A stretch of DNA of 64,000 nt, taken from contig CM049315.1 of NCBI GenBank assembly GCA_026874595.1, positions 59,456,889 through 59,520,888 of the forward strand, given 5' to 3'. A program made the position numbers and the translations under genes. The stretch comes from Sipunculus nudus. Lineage: Eukaryota > Annelida > Sipuncula > Golfingiida > Sipunculidae. How positions within the stretch are numbered: the first letter of the stretch is position 1; every line of letters begins with the position of its first letter. Below, in pieces: positions 1-14,400 of this stretch. A model generated the notes under the pieces. The model did not search any database. It was not told the origin of the DNA and worked only from the letters and a program-made list of their open reading frames with translations.

Positions 1-1671
1 TTCCACTCAAAACGAAATTGCTCTTCCCAAACAGTTTTTGGCTGTTTTCTCAAAACACTATTTCAGGAGACTGTACGGTCTTTAGAGCGATATTTCTCAA
101 AAACCATCGAATATAGAGTCTTCAAATTTTGCATATAGGTAAATCAACAAGTATTCTAAAATGTGTTTTTTTCTTTTACCTATATCGTTTTTAGTGTAGT
201 AGAAATACGTTATTTAAATGAAATAAGTATTTTTAATATCACACATTTTTTTAAAATATAAAATTCATTATGAAAAAAATACAATAAATATATAACCAAA
301 AAAACGCCTGGAGATATTTGTATGTAGTTTCAAATGATACTATTTCCACATACATACACTATGCCAATTTTGAGATATATCGGTACCGATATATCCAATT
401 AAAAAAAAATAATTTTAAATCATTTCAAGTTTTAAATTTTCAAAGTGAACACTGTTACACTTTTTAAATATATCTCATCTGATAGAGAATATTCTAAGGA
501 TTCTAAATATATATACATCACTGTGTCTAAAATTATTATTAATATGAATTCTAAAGCTAAATTAAACCAAGGTTGTTAGCAGATGATTAGACCTTAAGTG
601 TAATTTTGAGTGAGCCAATAGATGTGATGCCGCCAAGCCAAGCTGGGAGTTGTGAAGGGCCACCACTGTTTTACCCACACCGGTGACAGAGGAAGGCCAC
701 AGCACCCACACCCACAAAGCCCCAAAAAGCGGGTCACACACCGGCCCCAGCAGCAGAGAAGACTCCAAAGAGCGATCACTAATTTTGTCTTAGGCATTTT
801 CTTTTTGAAAGTGACTATTTGAAAAGTGACTAGATTATCAGTTCTTCTGAGTTTGAGAGTGAGACTGTTCGACAAAGCTGGCCCCATGACACAGAAGGCT
901 CTCTGAGCAACTAGTTATGACTTTTGTTTTTGATACATCAAGGAGTTCTTGATTTCGAGATCTCAGGTTATGATTTGGCACATATAGATGGATCCGGTCT
1001 TGCAAGTAAGCAGGGGCAATTTGAGGCGTCGCTTTTAATTCTAGCTTGGAAACTTTGAACTTTATACACTAATTGATAGGTAGGCGGTGTAGATATTGTA
1101 ATACTGGTGTTATGTGGTCTTTTTAATGACTGCCACTCAGAATCTTTGCAGAACAGTTCTGCACCCTCTTTAACCTCTGAAGCAGAGAAATTGGATAGTT
1201 GAGTAAGAGGGTATTGCCATAATCAAGTTTGCTTGTGATGAAGGCATGTACATGTATTGGTAACTCTAGTGACAGTTTGACAAAGTAGCATTTGAGTGTA
1301 TTATTATGAGGTTATGCATCATTCTTACATGTTTCATGGTCATCATGCAAAATATGAAGAATATTTACTCAGCCAATTCTTCAAAACTGTGGCAGACACA
1401 ATTGTAAAATGTTGACATTTTAGTCTTAAAATGATACTTTAGATATTACAGTGATGAGTGCATGGATTTACTGAAATTTGGTTAGGTTATTTATCATGGG
1501 TAGCCTTTGCAGACATGGCAAGACTGGTGCTTCCATATAAATTTTCTTCATTAATACAAATTTTTTAGTGTTATGTTTTGTTCTTACGTCACTGCTTTCA
1601 ACTTAAGTTAAGATCAGTTACAATATAACTTCTCAGTGTCACAGATCAGCTGTGCTCAGGACTCATTGGTG
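1..1671. other. AT-rich sequence, probably intron of the TIR gene
   Basis: No exon could be placed with confidence. A GC-richer patch at about 600-890 opens short reading frames on the - strand without recognisable similarity. The missing first half of TIR 1 must be coded further upstream or in a cryptic exon here. Confidence 0.5.
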
Positions 1672-2195
1672 GTTCTTTATTTATGACATGACTTTGTTGA
1701 CAGGTAGTTCTTTATTTATGACATGACTTTGTTGACAGGTAGTTCTTTATTTATGACATGACTTTGTTGACAGGTAGTTCTTTATTTATGACATGACTTT
1801 GTTGACAAGTAGTTCTTTATTTATGACATGACTTTGTTGACAGGTAGTTCTATATTTATGACATGACTTTGTTGACAGGTATAGCTCTATATTTATGACA
1901 TGACTTTGTTGACATGTAGTTCTTTATTTATGACATGACTCTGTTGACAGTTGGAACTTTATTTATGACATGACTTTGTTGACAAGTAGTTCTTTATTTA
2001 TGACATGACTTTGTTGACAGGTAGTTCTTTATTTATGACATGACTTTGTTGACAGGTAGCTCTTAATTTATGACATGACTTAGTCGACAGGATGTTCTTT
2101 ATTTATGACATGACTTTGACGACATGTAGTTCTTTATTTATGACATGACTCTGTTGACAGTTGGAACTTTATTTATGGTATGATTTTGTTGACAG
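1672..2195 (+). repeat. 35-bp minisatellite, about 15 copies, ending at a 3' splice site
   Basis: The unit contains TTCTTTATTTATGACATGAC followed by TTTGTTGACAGG. Copies repeat every 34-36 bp (successive units begin near 1683, 1718 and so on). The last, slightly diverged copy supplies the acceptor ...TTTTGTTGACAG of exon 2196-2366. Every unit thus carries a candidate branch point, T-rich stretch and AG. Confidence 0.95.
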
Positions 2196-2366
2196 GCGGT
2201 CCTGGTGTTCCTGACAGGGGAGTTCCTTAAAGACCAGGCCTGCTGTAACCTGTTCATGCACATTGCCTCGCGCTCCAAGAAACCTTACATCATCGTCCTG
2301 GCTGGAAATGACCTGTCAATGGACTGGCAGCACACCAAGGTCGGCTTTGAGATTGGACCACATGAG
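2196..2366 (+). CDS. TIR gene, first visible exon: second half of TIR domain 1
   Basis: 57 codons, phase 0 to phase 0, reading [17 protein letters not shown] and then [13 protein letters not shown]. It aligns without gaps to the second half of TIR 2 of the same protein (exons 8150-8221 and 8730-8846). The acidic residue of the C-x2-E-L motif in TIR 2 is Leu19 here (A-C-C-N-L). The acceptor TTGTTGACAG is the end of the last copy of a 35-bp tandem repeat; the donor is GTCAGT. Confidence 0.85.
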
Positions 2367-5300
2367 GTCAGTTGTGAACAGAAGTTCAGTTGAACAATCT
2401 CTTATCATCATAGAACTTTATGTTGCATGTTTATATGAAAACCTACCTTTAAAGAGTTTTATTTAAATTTATTCACTTAGTTTTTAGTGCAGGTGACTTT
2501 CAGTCAACCATAGTTAATAGATCAACCATAGTGATGTTTAGTTCTAACAGGAAATTAATGCATGTATGGCGAAATGGTAGTTATGGAACAATAGAATATA
2601 GTCATGGAGATTCTAGTGACATAGGTACCGCTATAATGTTCAGACCTAATCTTGAAACAAAAGATTTAGATATATTAAAAAATCATTAGATGGAAGATTA
2701 TTATTGGTATAGTAGAAATAGAACAGAAGACATATTTCTTAATTTATCTGTATTCACCTAATATTCAGAGCTGTCAGGTTGCATTTTATTTGCAGTTGAA
2801 AGCCTTGCTAAATAAATATGCAACATCAGTTGACTATCTTGTAATAGGAGGTGTTTCTAATGTGGTATTAGATGAAAGTAAAGATAAAAAATGAAGAACT
2901 GTAGATAAAAAGAAAAAAGTAACTGGGATTATGCACACTATTATTGAAAACTTTGATATGATCGACCTTTGGAGAGTACAAAATCCTACAGTGAAGGGTT
3001 TTACATGGAGACAAAAAAGTGAAAAGATAAAATGTAGATTAGATAATTGGGTTATATGTAGTGGTTTACAAGATACATTTATGGGTGGATATTGTTCCTT
3101 TTTAAAAATCAGACGGCAGTCATTGTCATGACAATTAAAAAATCTGAGCAAGGTTAAAAAGGTAAAGGATACTGGAAACTTATATTAATAACAGTACACT
3201 AGATGAATCTTGAGTAAATACAAGAAATATCTCCGGGGGGGGGGGGGGGAAGTAATTTGGGTAGAGGAAACATCTTAAATAACAGACCCGCGAGCTAAAT
3301 GGAAACATATCAAATATAAGATAGGAGTCTTTTGTGTGAAAAATTGTAGTAAACAAAAGAAATCAAGATGAGAAGGAGGAGAAATTGTCAACAAGACTAA
3401 AAAAAAGAATTGTATATTCAGATATATGTTGAAAATAACCTAGATAAAATAGAATTTGTAAGCAGGATAAAATGAAAACTGAACTGAACTTAAGGAAATA
3501 GATAATGAAAAAAATATAATGTTTGATAACTAGATCACAGGGAAGATGACACAAGAAAAAGGGTAGAAGAGCTCAGCCACACTAGTGTAATTTTCATACC
3601 CAGGGAGGATAATCATATTGTTTCATTCATAATGACTTTCCGCCATTGGATCAAACATATTATAGCCCACTTAAACTCCCCCTGAAGTGTCCGCCCTTTT
3701 GTAAACATTCTGATTTGTTTTCTTGTAAAGAGTTTATATATAAATCCTAAACTTTAAATAAGTCACTGAACATTAACCCCAGAATCCTGAATCGTTAAGT
3801 AACCCCGTACTCTCCTATACCAATATTTTATATCCAATAAAAAGGTGTGGCGATCATTAAAACATTATCCACTATTGGCAGAGTAATTCCATTTCTCAAT
3901 TTAGAAAAACAGAAGAATATTTGGAAAACTATTAGGAAACTGAAAAAAAACAATAATACTTGTGTTAAAAATCACCTAGAAATATTTTCAATTTGCAAAG
4001 AATATTATCAGACTTGATATTCAACAAGAATCAATAAAGATACTGATGAATTAGAAGAATATTTGGAGACTATAAATATACCTTAACTTGATCAAGATGA
4101 TATTAATTGGCTAGACTGGCCAATCACAGGTAAAGAATGTCAGCTAACAATTAAGATGGGAAAAGTCCAGGTAACGAAGGTAGTAGTGATGATTTTTATA
4201 AAAATATTTTGTTATATTTTGGTTAGCTTATGATAGATTCCTTTAAAACATAAATCATTAAAGCTCTTGAGTCCTCAAAGACAGGCAGTTATAACACTTT
4301 TAGATAAAAAGAAAAGATAGAACTTTGATAAAAAAATTGGAGGCCAATCTTCTTGTTAAAGTTAAATAATGAATTCAGAATTTTGTAAAAACCTTAGCTA
4401 CCAGATATACAAAAATTCTTCCTAAATTAATTCATATGAATCAAACCAGATATGTTAAAGGATGATATATTGGAGAAAATATTAGATTAATTAAAGACTT
4501 ACTGCAATATACACAGGATCAAAATCCTCAGTATTTTTTGTTCTTATGATAATAAAGAATGCAAAAGAGAAAATTTCTATAAGAAATAAAAGATATTGAG
4601 AAATTAACTAACATATGGCGTATGAGAAATCTGACTGTAAAAAAAAAGGAAAAGTGGGGATTAAATGCACCACATTTAAAGTCCATTATAATGACAGCCC
4701 GCATACTATGGGTTAAAAGGTATTTTTATGAAGAAGATAGATTTTGGAAGAAATAATGGAATGCTCAGTTAAAATGGATATCACAGAAAACAGAAATACT
4801 TTAATTGGGTAATTTTGGTCAGAATTTGGAAAAAGAAAATATTACAGATTTCTTAAGAGAAATCTTACTAAGTGCTCAGATCATCAGGGCTGCTTTCTAT
4901 AGAGAGCAAGAATTATGGAATCAAATAATATGGTTGAACAAAAATGTTAAGATCAATAACAAAATGATTTATCAGAAAGATTTCATCACAGTTGGGATCA
5001 TGGGCGCTAGTGATTTATTTGATGATAATCACCATATTGAGCCTTTTGAAATTTGGAAAGAATATGGCTTGCATGAGAGATTCTTCTTTCAGTGGTATTC
5101 ATTAATGTCATTGGTTCTATCAAAGATATAGGAAATTGGAAAGGAATATTTGAATGAACCCCATACTTTCATGTTACTGTTGTATGGTAAGGCTATGTTT
5201 TACATCAAACCACTTCAGAACTAGTTTATCATTGTATTAAGGATGAAATTTGGTTGTAATTTTGTAAACTGCCACATATAAATAATTTTCTCAAAATAGA

Positions 5301-8300
5301 GGTGTATCTGAGGTGTACCTGTCATCTTAAAGTGTGTTTCAGGATGTTAAAACACAGGATTTTCAGTATAAAGACCTGCCGATTATTTTAGGTAAGAATT
5401 ACTGGTTAGAGAAGTGGGAATTAGTAACAAATAACAAATGCACTTTTTGTAAAACTAATGTAGAAAATACAGTGCATCTATTTTGGGAATGTGAATTGAT
5501 TAAAGAATTTTGGTCAGAAATAGAAATTGGGTAATATAATAAGTTGAAAGTAGACAATTTTCACCTTGGTAAAACAGAAGTTTTTTAGGAGTGCTAAGGG
5601 AAGAAATGTGGAAAAATTATATATTTATTTTCAGTAAAAGGTATATTTATAGATACAGGTGTAATGATATTGGTGCAACAACAACAGGATTTGAACAATA
5701 TTTAAAACATTATATGAACATTGAATTGAGTTTGCAGGATTGGTCCTGCTGCTCAGTTATGCATTCATATATTGCCCTAAAATATTGTATGCATATTGAT
5801 CATAGAAAATTTTATCCTTGCTGTTGCAGCTGTATATTGACATCAGGAAGGAAGAACAGTTCAGTGAGAAGATGGTTGCTCTGTTCAGCAGCATCAAAAA
5901 TAAGCTGCAGCAGGAGGTAAGGGGCTGGACCAGTATCAGGCAGTCGTACAAAAACACACACTCTGAGCAGCCATTGTAAATATGGACAAAACTGTAGAGG
6001 TTGGAGTTTCTAAGCTGAATGAAGTTTTTGCTCACTGGTTATCTTGTTTCACACGTATCAGTGCTATATATTGTTTGTGTTCTTCTAACAAGCTTCTGTT
6101 ATTTAAGGTCAAATATTTTTTACAAAAATTTGAACCAAGGATGCTATAAAAATAATCTTTAATTATTTACATATTTTCTTTCTTTCATGTTCATCTGGAA
6201 GAAGAAGAATGGATGAACTCATGTGAAATCTGATAACAGTAACCCATTGTACATTTGTATAACCTGCAACTTACCAGACTGAACATTTTACAAAAATAAA
6301 CCAAATTCTGGACTATAAGCCCTGATGTAGTATCACCTGGTTGAAAGCTGAACAAGTTATTTCTCTTGATAAAATTTGAAAAAAAAAGTCTGCTTTAACC
6401 TTTGATAGTTTAGCCATTCAATATCATTTTTGTTTTTCAGCTTCATGGCTCATGGTTCACAGGTAATTTCTCAGTTTATTTCCTGTGTCACATTTCAGGA
6501 GGCCGTCCACCCAGAGGTGTTTCTTAGTTACTGCTGGACAAATTCAAAAGATGCCATTAACAGAGGCACACGCAAGATAGAGGGCGCCACAGATGGTGCC
6601 GACCCACGTGAGCTTAAAGCTAAGTTGGAGGAGAAGGGTCACAAGGTCTGGCTGGATATCGAACAAACAGGGAAGGTACGTAGGTCAGGATCAGTACATT
6701 ATGTTTTACATGCAGCTGTGTCTATGATTTTAGTGTTTTATGATTTCTGAAAAATAATGGCTACATGTAAAAGAAACCTGTATTAAACAAGAAGCAGTCA
6801 AAGACCAAAAGCCACTGCCAGGATATTCATCAAAACAGCTGTTACATTTTACAGCCCTGTCACCGGTCACCTCCAGAAAAAAGGCACCTCTACCAGTAAT
6901 ACCAATGAAGAGCTGTTATAAAGAAATAGCAGTATGTCACAATGTTTTTTTTAAATGAATCCTGTAAATTAAAATAAAACAGTGGAGATTCAGATAACCT
7001 TCAGTTAACTTACTATAATATAAAATTTGATCAATATCTATTTTAAAATGTTTGCATTAAGTTGCTTACAGAAAAACTTAATAAAGAAAAAATGTTTATG
7101 GAATACCTCTAGGGAGTATGTGGTAACAAAATATGGAACATTTTTTTCTGACATTTTTACAAAAAATAAGCAAGCATTTGCATACTCTCAGAAAAAAAAC
7201 ACAAACTGTGCTTCAGCTCTTGTAAAATTATTTTATATAAGCAATACAAAATGAAGTAGATTTCCTTAGATGCCTTTTGATTTTTGTTAGCACAAATCAC
7301 AACATGACTGAAGAAATAATGCTCATTGATAAAAAACAGATTTATCAGATGGTCTTTGATGTATTTTTTATATGATTCTTGTGATTCAAAAAATAGAATT
7401 GCAATGCTGTAAGGCAGGTAAGTTTTAGGTTTGGCCAAACTGAATTTTAGTTCATGGCAAGCCATTGCCTGCCTTGTACACCTTATTGAATGACTGATTA
7501 ATTATTAGAGCATCCATACAGGGATACTGAAACAATATTGCACTTTCTTTTGAATAAATATAACAGTAAAATAAGGATGGGTGGCAGAGGTCTTGTTCCT
7601 CATATTGTCACAGCCATGCCTATTACATCTACATCTCCATATCAAATCTTTCTCATGAAGTAACAGTCACAGACTCTTTTGATTAAGCTCTAATTAAATT
7701 GTTATTTAAAAAAAAATAAACTTTCCAGTGTATGGATTTTCATATAGACCAAAGGGAACCACATTTGTAGATTGTCACATTTGTATATTGTTGCCTCTGC
7801 CAAGAGGGTATGTGTTCTTCCTGTTCGTTTATGTGTAGGTGTGTGTGTGTGTGTTCACAACGTAACTCATGCAATCATGAACAGAATCTCATGAAATTTT
7901 AAGAACATTTTGGGAATGGGCTAATGAAGAAGCAATTAGATTTTGGTGTGGATCCAGAACATGCTCCAGATTCAGTAATGTCATCAAGGAATATTCACAA
8001 ATGTACAGTCACTTATGCAAAATGCACCTGGGAAATGGGCTGAATAAGTGAATGCAAATGTGGTTTTAGGAGCATCCCACATGGTGAGGCCTGGTTGCAT
8101 ATTTGTAGTATTTGTGATAATACAATTATCTCTTTTACTGTGCTTCCAGCAAGGGTTGTTCCAGGACATTTTGGTGGGAATCAGACATGCGTCCGTTGTA
8201 GTTGTCTGCCTGTCAGCAGAGGTAAGGATACACATATTTATAATTCCTTTTACCCTGTACTAACTACCAGTCACCATCTGCAAGTAGTCAGGGACGCTTA

Positions 8301-10820
8301 GCTACTCTTTTATTATCTCTTTTTAACAAATTATGTATAGGAATTTATGTAGACTAGGAAATTAAACTTATGCTACTCAAAGTCGGATTTAAGGCTTACA
8401 GATGTGATGTTTTATTTTATGTCTAGTCAGAAGGTGTTGTTCTATGATATTCTTCTGTAATATCTGTCTACCTGAGACAGTTTTTGGTCTGTCTAAGATA
8501 TGTCTGTCTAAGATGCCTACTTACTGGTACCTTAGATCTGTCTATGAAATTTTTCTGTTAATGACCTTTTGAGGATATCTATCTAAGATGTATGGGTGTG
8601 TTTCAGTGATATCGGAGACAATGATATGATTCTACCTGTCTGCTAGTCCTTACATGTTTGACAACAAGTGCCAGTATATATAGAGAGCATATATATAAGT
8701 ACTGATGCTTGTTATTGCCATATTTTCAGTATGCCAAGTCTAAGAACTGCATGATGGAGCTGAGGTACACCGCCTGCTGGACAAACAAGACAATAGTGTG
8801 TGCTCTGGTCGGCAGCGACAAGTTTGGGGTGCTCCATGACAGTGAGGTAATTTATTATGTCTGTGTTTATCTTCATGCCAGTGTCAGTACTGGTTGTCTT
8901 TCCCAGTGATATGCAAGGTATAGGTGAGAAAGAATCTGAAACATAGTTTTACTTCTCATACTTGATCCAATATTCCTTTAATCCACAGCTTTCTGTTTGT
9001 CAATTACCCTTGTACTCCCCGTGAATGGTATGCATTTTACACAGCGCTTTACCTATAGGCCTACTACCTATATCGTAAGCGCTGTTTGTTATGACTTCGT
9101 ATCCTGAATCTCTACACCAGAGGGGAGCACTGTATTTTAGTCCATTCAGATGACACCCTGTGCTGGAAGACAAAAAGGTTTACCAGCCAAGCAAGGAATA
9201 CACAGAGCTAATTTTGTTCATTTCATTTTGAGTGACAGCTCTTTGCCCCAGTAACCATTTGAACAGGCCACAGGCTCAGAGAGAATGGCCCCACACATAG
9301 TTTCTGGGCGGAGCCTGATGCCTGTCAAGTGTTTGTTGGCTGCCAGACACATCAGCAGTTTTTTCAGCAGACAGGCCACCTGGTGTTTAAGTGCATCATA
9401 AACGGTCAAGGCAGGCAGCAGGAAAATCAGTAGCTTCTTTAGAAGCGCAAGATTTCCACTGCCTCGGGAGCGTAAGTGAATGGGGAGTTGAGATGTTTGA
9501 CAGGTTGCATGGGATGTTGGACTGTTGACAGGTTGGAATGTTGAACTGTTGCAGGTTTGATGTTGGACTGTGACTGGTTGGGATGCTGGACTATGACAGG
9601 TTGCAAGGGATGTTGGACTGTGACAGGATTGGATGTTGGATTGTTACAAGTTGGGATGGTTCACTGTTACAGGTTGGGATGGTGAAGTATTACAGGTTGG
9701 GATGGTGGACTATTATAGGTTGGTATGTTCGACTGTTACAGGTTGGGTATTGGACTATGACAGGTTGGGGTGTTGGACTGTTACAGGTTGGGATGTTGGA
9801 CTCTCACACATTGGTATTTTGGACTGTTACAGGTTGGGATGTTAGACTCTCACAAATTGGTATTTTGGACTGTTACAGGTTGGGATGTTGGACTCTCACA
9901 CATGGGTCTGCCTAAACACCCAAAACACTGGTGTTTTGGGTATGTGTGACGAAACACCACGAAACACCCTTTTAAATATGAATTTAAAGCAAACACTGGC
10001 ATCGGTGAATAAATTATCATCTGTTACATATGTCAATGCGGAATGGTGACACTATTCTGTAAAATGAAAAAAGCAATAGTGTTTTGTACATCTGACAAGT
10101 GCTCTGCTTGTTTGCGACTTGCGCCACTAGGGGGCAGCTTCATAGCTGGCATAAATGGCTGCCGCTGGTGAACCAACCACGGCACGAAACACTCGTTTTT
10201 ATCTCTATTTAATAAATTTATGAAACAATATTGCATATATATATTCATCAGATGATTATTTATCAAATGGTGTTACGTTTTGGGTTCATGTTTGAAGTTA
10301 AGTTGGTGTCACGTGGTGTTTCGTCACAGATACCCAAAACACGGATGTTTTGGGTGTTTAGGGGGACCGTCACACATTGGTATTTTGGACTGTTACAGGT
10401 TGGGATGTTGCTGGCCAGAAACAAGGCTCCAGTCATCAAGCTGCAGGGACAGTATGATGACACTGCAGTACAGGAGCTGATCAGCGCTGTAAAAGAGAGG
10501 ATCCCTAAAGACAAGCCAGCACAGGAAAAGAAGGAACAAGTACCACAGTCACTACAAATCAACCAGATGTCCTACGCTGTAAGTGTCTCACAGTCACACA
10601 CACACATACATACATACACAGTCACTACAAATCAACCAGATATCCTACACTGTAAGTGTTTCACAGTCACACACACACATACATACATACAGTCACTACA
10701 AATCAACCAGATGTCCTACGCTGTAAATGTCTCACAGTCACACACACACACACACACACACACATACATACACAGTCACTACAAATCAACCAGATGTCCC
10801 ACGCTGTAAGTGTCCCACAG

Positions 10821-10864
<44 letters not shown>

Positions 10865-10927
10865 ACACACACACACACACAGTCACTACAGATCAACCAG
10901 ATGTCCTATGCTGTAAGTGTCCCTCAG

Positions 10928-10990
<63 letters not shown>

Positions 10991-11093
10991 CACTACAAAT
11001 CAACCAGATGTCCTACGCTATGTGTCCCACAGTCACACATACATACAGTCACTACAGATCAACCAAATGTCCTATACTATAAGTGTCTAACAG

Positions 11094-11138
<45 letters not shown>

Positions 11139-11182
11139 CACTACAGATCAACCAAATGTCCTATACTATAAGTGTCTAACAG

Positions 11183-11221
<39 letters not shown>

Positions 11222-11262
11222 TCAACCAAATGTCCTATACTATAAGTGTCTAACAGTGTCTG

Positions 11263-11311
<49 letters not shown>

Positions 11312-11355
11312 CACTACAGATCAACCAGATGTCCTATGCTGTAAGTGTCCCTCAG

Positions 11356-11418
<63 letters not shown>

Positions 11419-14400
11419 CACTACAAATCAACCAGATGTCCTACGCTATGTGTCCCACAGTCACACATACATACAGTCACTACAGATCAACCAAATGTCC
11501 TATACTATAAGTGTCTAACAGTCACACACACACATACATACACAGTAACTACAGATCAACCAAATGTCCTACGCTATAAGTGTCTCACAGTCACACACAC
11601 ACACACACAATACATACACAGTCACTACAGATCAACGAAATGTCCTATGCTGTGAGTGTCTCACAGTCACACACATACACACATACATACACGGTCACTA
11701 CAGATCAACCCGATGTCCTGTGCTGTAAGTCTCTCACAGTCACACACACACACACACACACACACATACATACACAGTCACTACAGATCAACCTAATGTC
11801 CTATGCTGTAAGTGTCTCACAGTCACACACACATACATACACAGTCACTACAGATCAACGTGATGTCCTGTGCTGTGAGTGTCTCACAGTCACACACACA
11901 CACATACATACACGGTCACTACAGATCAACCAAATGTCCTACGTTATAAGTGTCTCACAGTCACACACACACACACACATACATACACAGTCACTACAGA
12001 TCAACGTGATGTCCTGTGCTGTGAGTGTCTCACAGTCACACACACACACACATACATACACAGTCACTACAAATCAACCTGATGTCCTATGCTGTAAGTG
12101 TCTAACAGTCACACACTCACATACATACACAGTCACTACAGATCAACCTGATGTCCTATGCTGTAAGTGTCTCACAGTCACACACACACACATACATACA
12201 CGGTCACTACAGATCAACCTGATGTCCTATGCTGTAAGTGTCTCACAGTCACACACACATACATACACAGTCACAACAGATCAACCAAATGTCCTATTCT
12301 GTGAGTGTCTCACAGTCACACACACACACACACATACCTACACAGTCACTACAGATTAACCTGATGTCCTATGCTGTAAGTGTCCCACAGTCACACACAC
12401 ACACACAGACATACACAGTCACTACAGATCAACCTGATGTCCTATGCTGTAAGTGTCTCACAGTCACGCATACATACATACAGAGTCACTACAGATCAAC
12501 CTGATGTCCTATGCTGTAAGTGTCCCACAGTCACACATACACACTTACACACACTGTCACTACAGATCAACCTGATGTCCTATGCTGTTATTGTCTCACA
12601 GTCACACACACACACATACACACACAGTCACTACAGATCAACCAGATGTCCTACGCTGTAAGTGTCTCACAGTCACACACACACATACATACATACACAG
12701 TCACTACAAATCAACCAGATATCCTACACTGTAAGTGTCCCACAGTCACACACACACACATACATACACAGTCACTACAGATCAACCTGATGTCCTATGC
12801 TGTAAGTGTCTAACAGTCACACACACATACATACACAGTCACTACAGATCAACCTGATGTCCTATGCTGTAAGTGTCTCACAGTCACACACACATACATA
12901 CACAGTCACTACAGATCAACCTGATGTCCTATGCTGTAAGTGTCCCACAGTCACACACACACACATACACAGTCACAACAGATCAACCAAATGTCCTATT
13001 CTGTGAGTGTCTCACAGTCACACACACACACACACATACCTACACAGTCACTACAGATTAACCTGATGTCCTATGCTGTAAGTGTCCCACAGTCACACAC
13101 ACACACACACAGACATACACAGTCACTACAGATCAACCTGATGTCCTATGCTGTAAGTGTCTCACAGTCACGCATACATACATACAGAGTCACTACAGAT
13201 CAACCTGATGTCCTATGCTGTAAGTGTCTAACAGTCACACACTCACATACATACACAGTCACTACAGATCAACCTGATGTCCTATGCTGTAAGTGTCTCA
13301 CAGTCACACACACACACATACACAGTCACAACAGATCAACCAAATGTCCTATTCTGTGAGTGTCTCACAGTCACACACACACACACACATACCTACACAG
13401 TCACTACAGATTAACCTGATGTCCTATGCTGTAAGTGTCCCACAGTCACACACACACACACACAGACATACACAGTCACTACAGATCAACCTGATGTCCT
13501 ATGCTGTAAGTGTCTCACAGTCACGCATACAAACATACAGAGTCACTACAGATCAACCTGATGTCCTATGCTGTAAGTGTCTAACAGTCACACACTCACA
13601 TACATACACAGTCACTACAGATCAACCTGATGTCCTATGCTGTAAGTGTCTCACAGTCACACACACATACATACACAGTCACAACAGATCAACCAAATGT
13701 CCTATTCTGTGAGTGTCTCACAGTCACACACACACACACATACCTACACAGTCACTACAGATTAACCTGATGTCCTATGCTGTAAGTGTCCCACAGTCAC
13801 ACACACACACACAGACATACACATTCACTACAGATCAACCTGATGTCCTATGCTGTAAGTGTCTCACAGTCACGCATACATACATACAGAGTCACTACAG
13901 ATCAACCTGATGTCCTATGCTGTAAGTGTCCCACAGTCACACATACACACTTACACACACTGTCACTACAGATCAACCTGATGTCCTATGCTGTTATTGT
14001 CTCACAGTCACACACACACACATACACACACAGTCACTACAGATCAACCAGATGTCCTACGCTGTAAGTGTCTCACAGTCACACACACACATACATACAT
14101 ACACAGTCACTACAAATCAACCAGATGTCCTACTCCATAAGTGTCCCACAGTCACACACACACACACACATACATACACAGTCACTATAGATCAACCTGA
14201 TGTCCTATGCTGTAAGTGTCCCACAGTTACACACACATACATACACAGTCACTACAGATCAACCAAATGTCCTACGTTATAAGTGTCTCACAGTCACACA
14301 CACACACACACACATGTACATACACAGTCACTACAGATCAACCTGATGTCCTATGCTATAAGTGTCGCACAGTCTCACACACACACATAGTGTTGAACAT

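Noticed and set aside
562-768. - strand frame with TGVGKT, possible P-loop
   Set aside because: The Walker A spacing G-x4-G-K-[ST] is not met and nothing around it looks like an NTPase.
980-1010. Possible first exon ATGGATCCGGTCTTGCAA followed by GTAAGC
   Set aside because: Only six codons, no TIR similarity, no phase partner and no promoter context.
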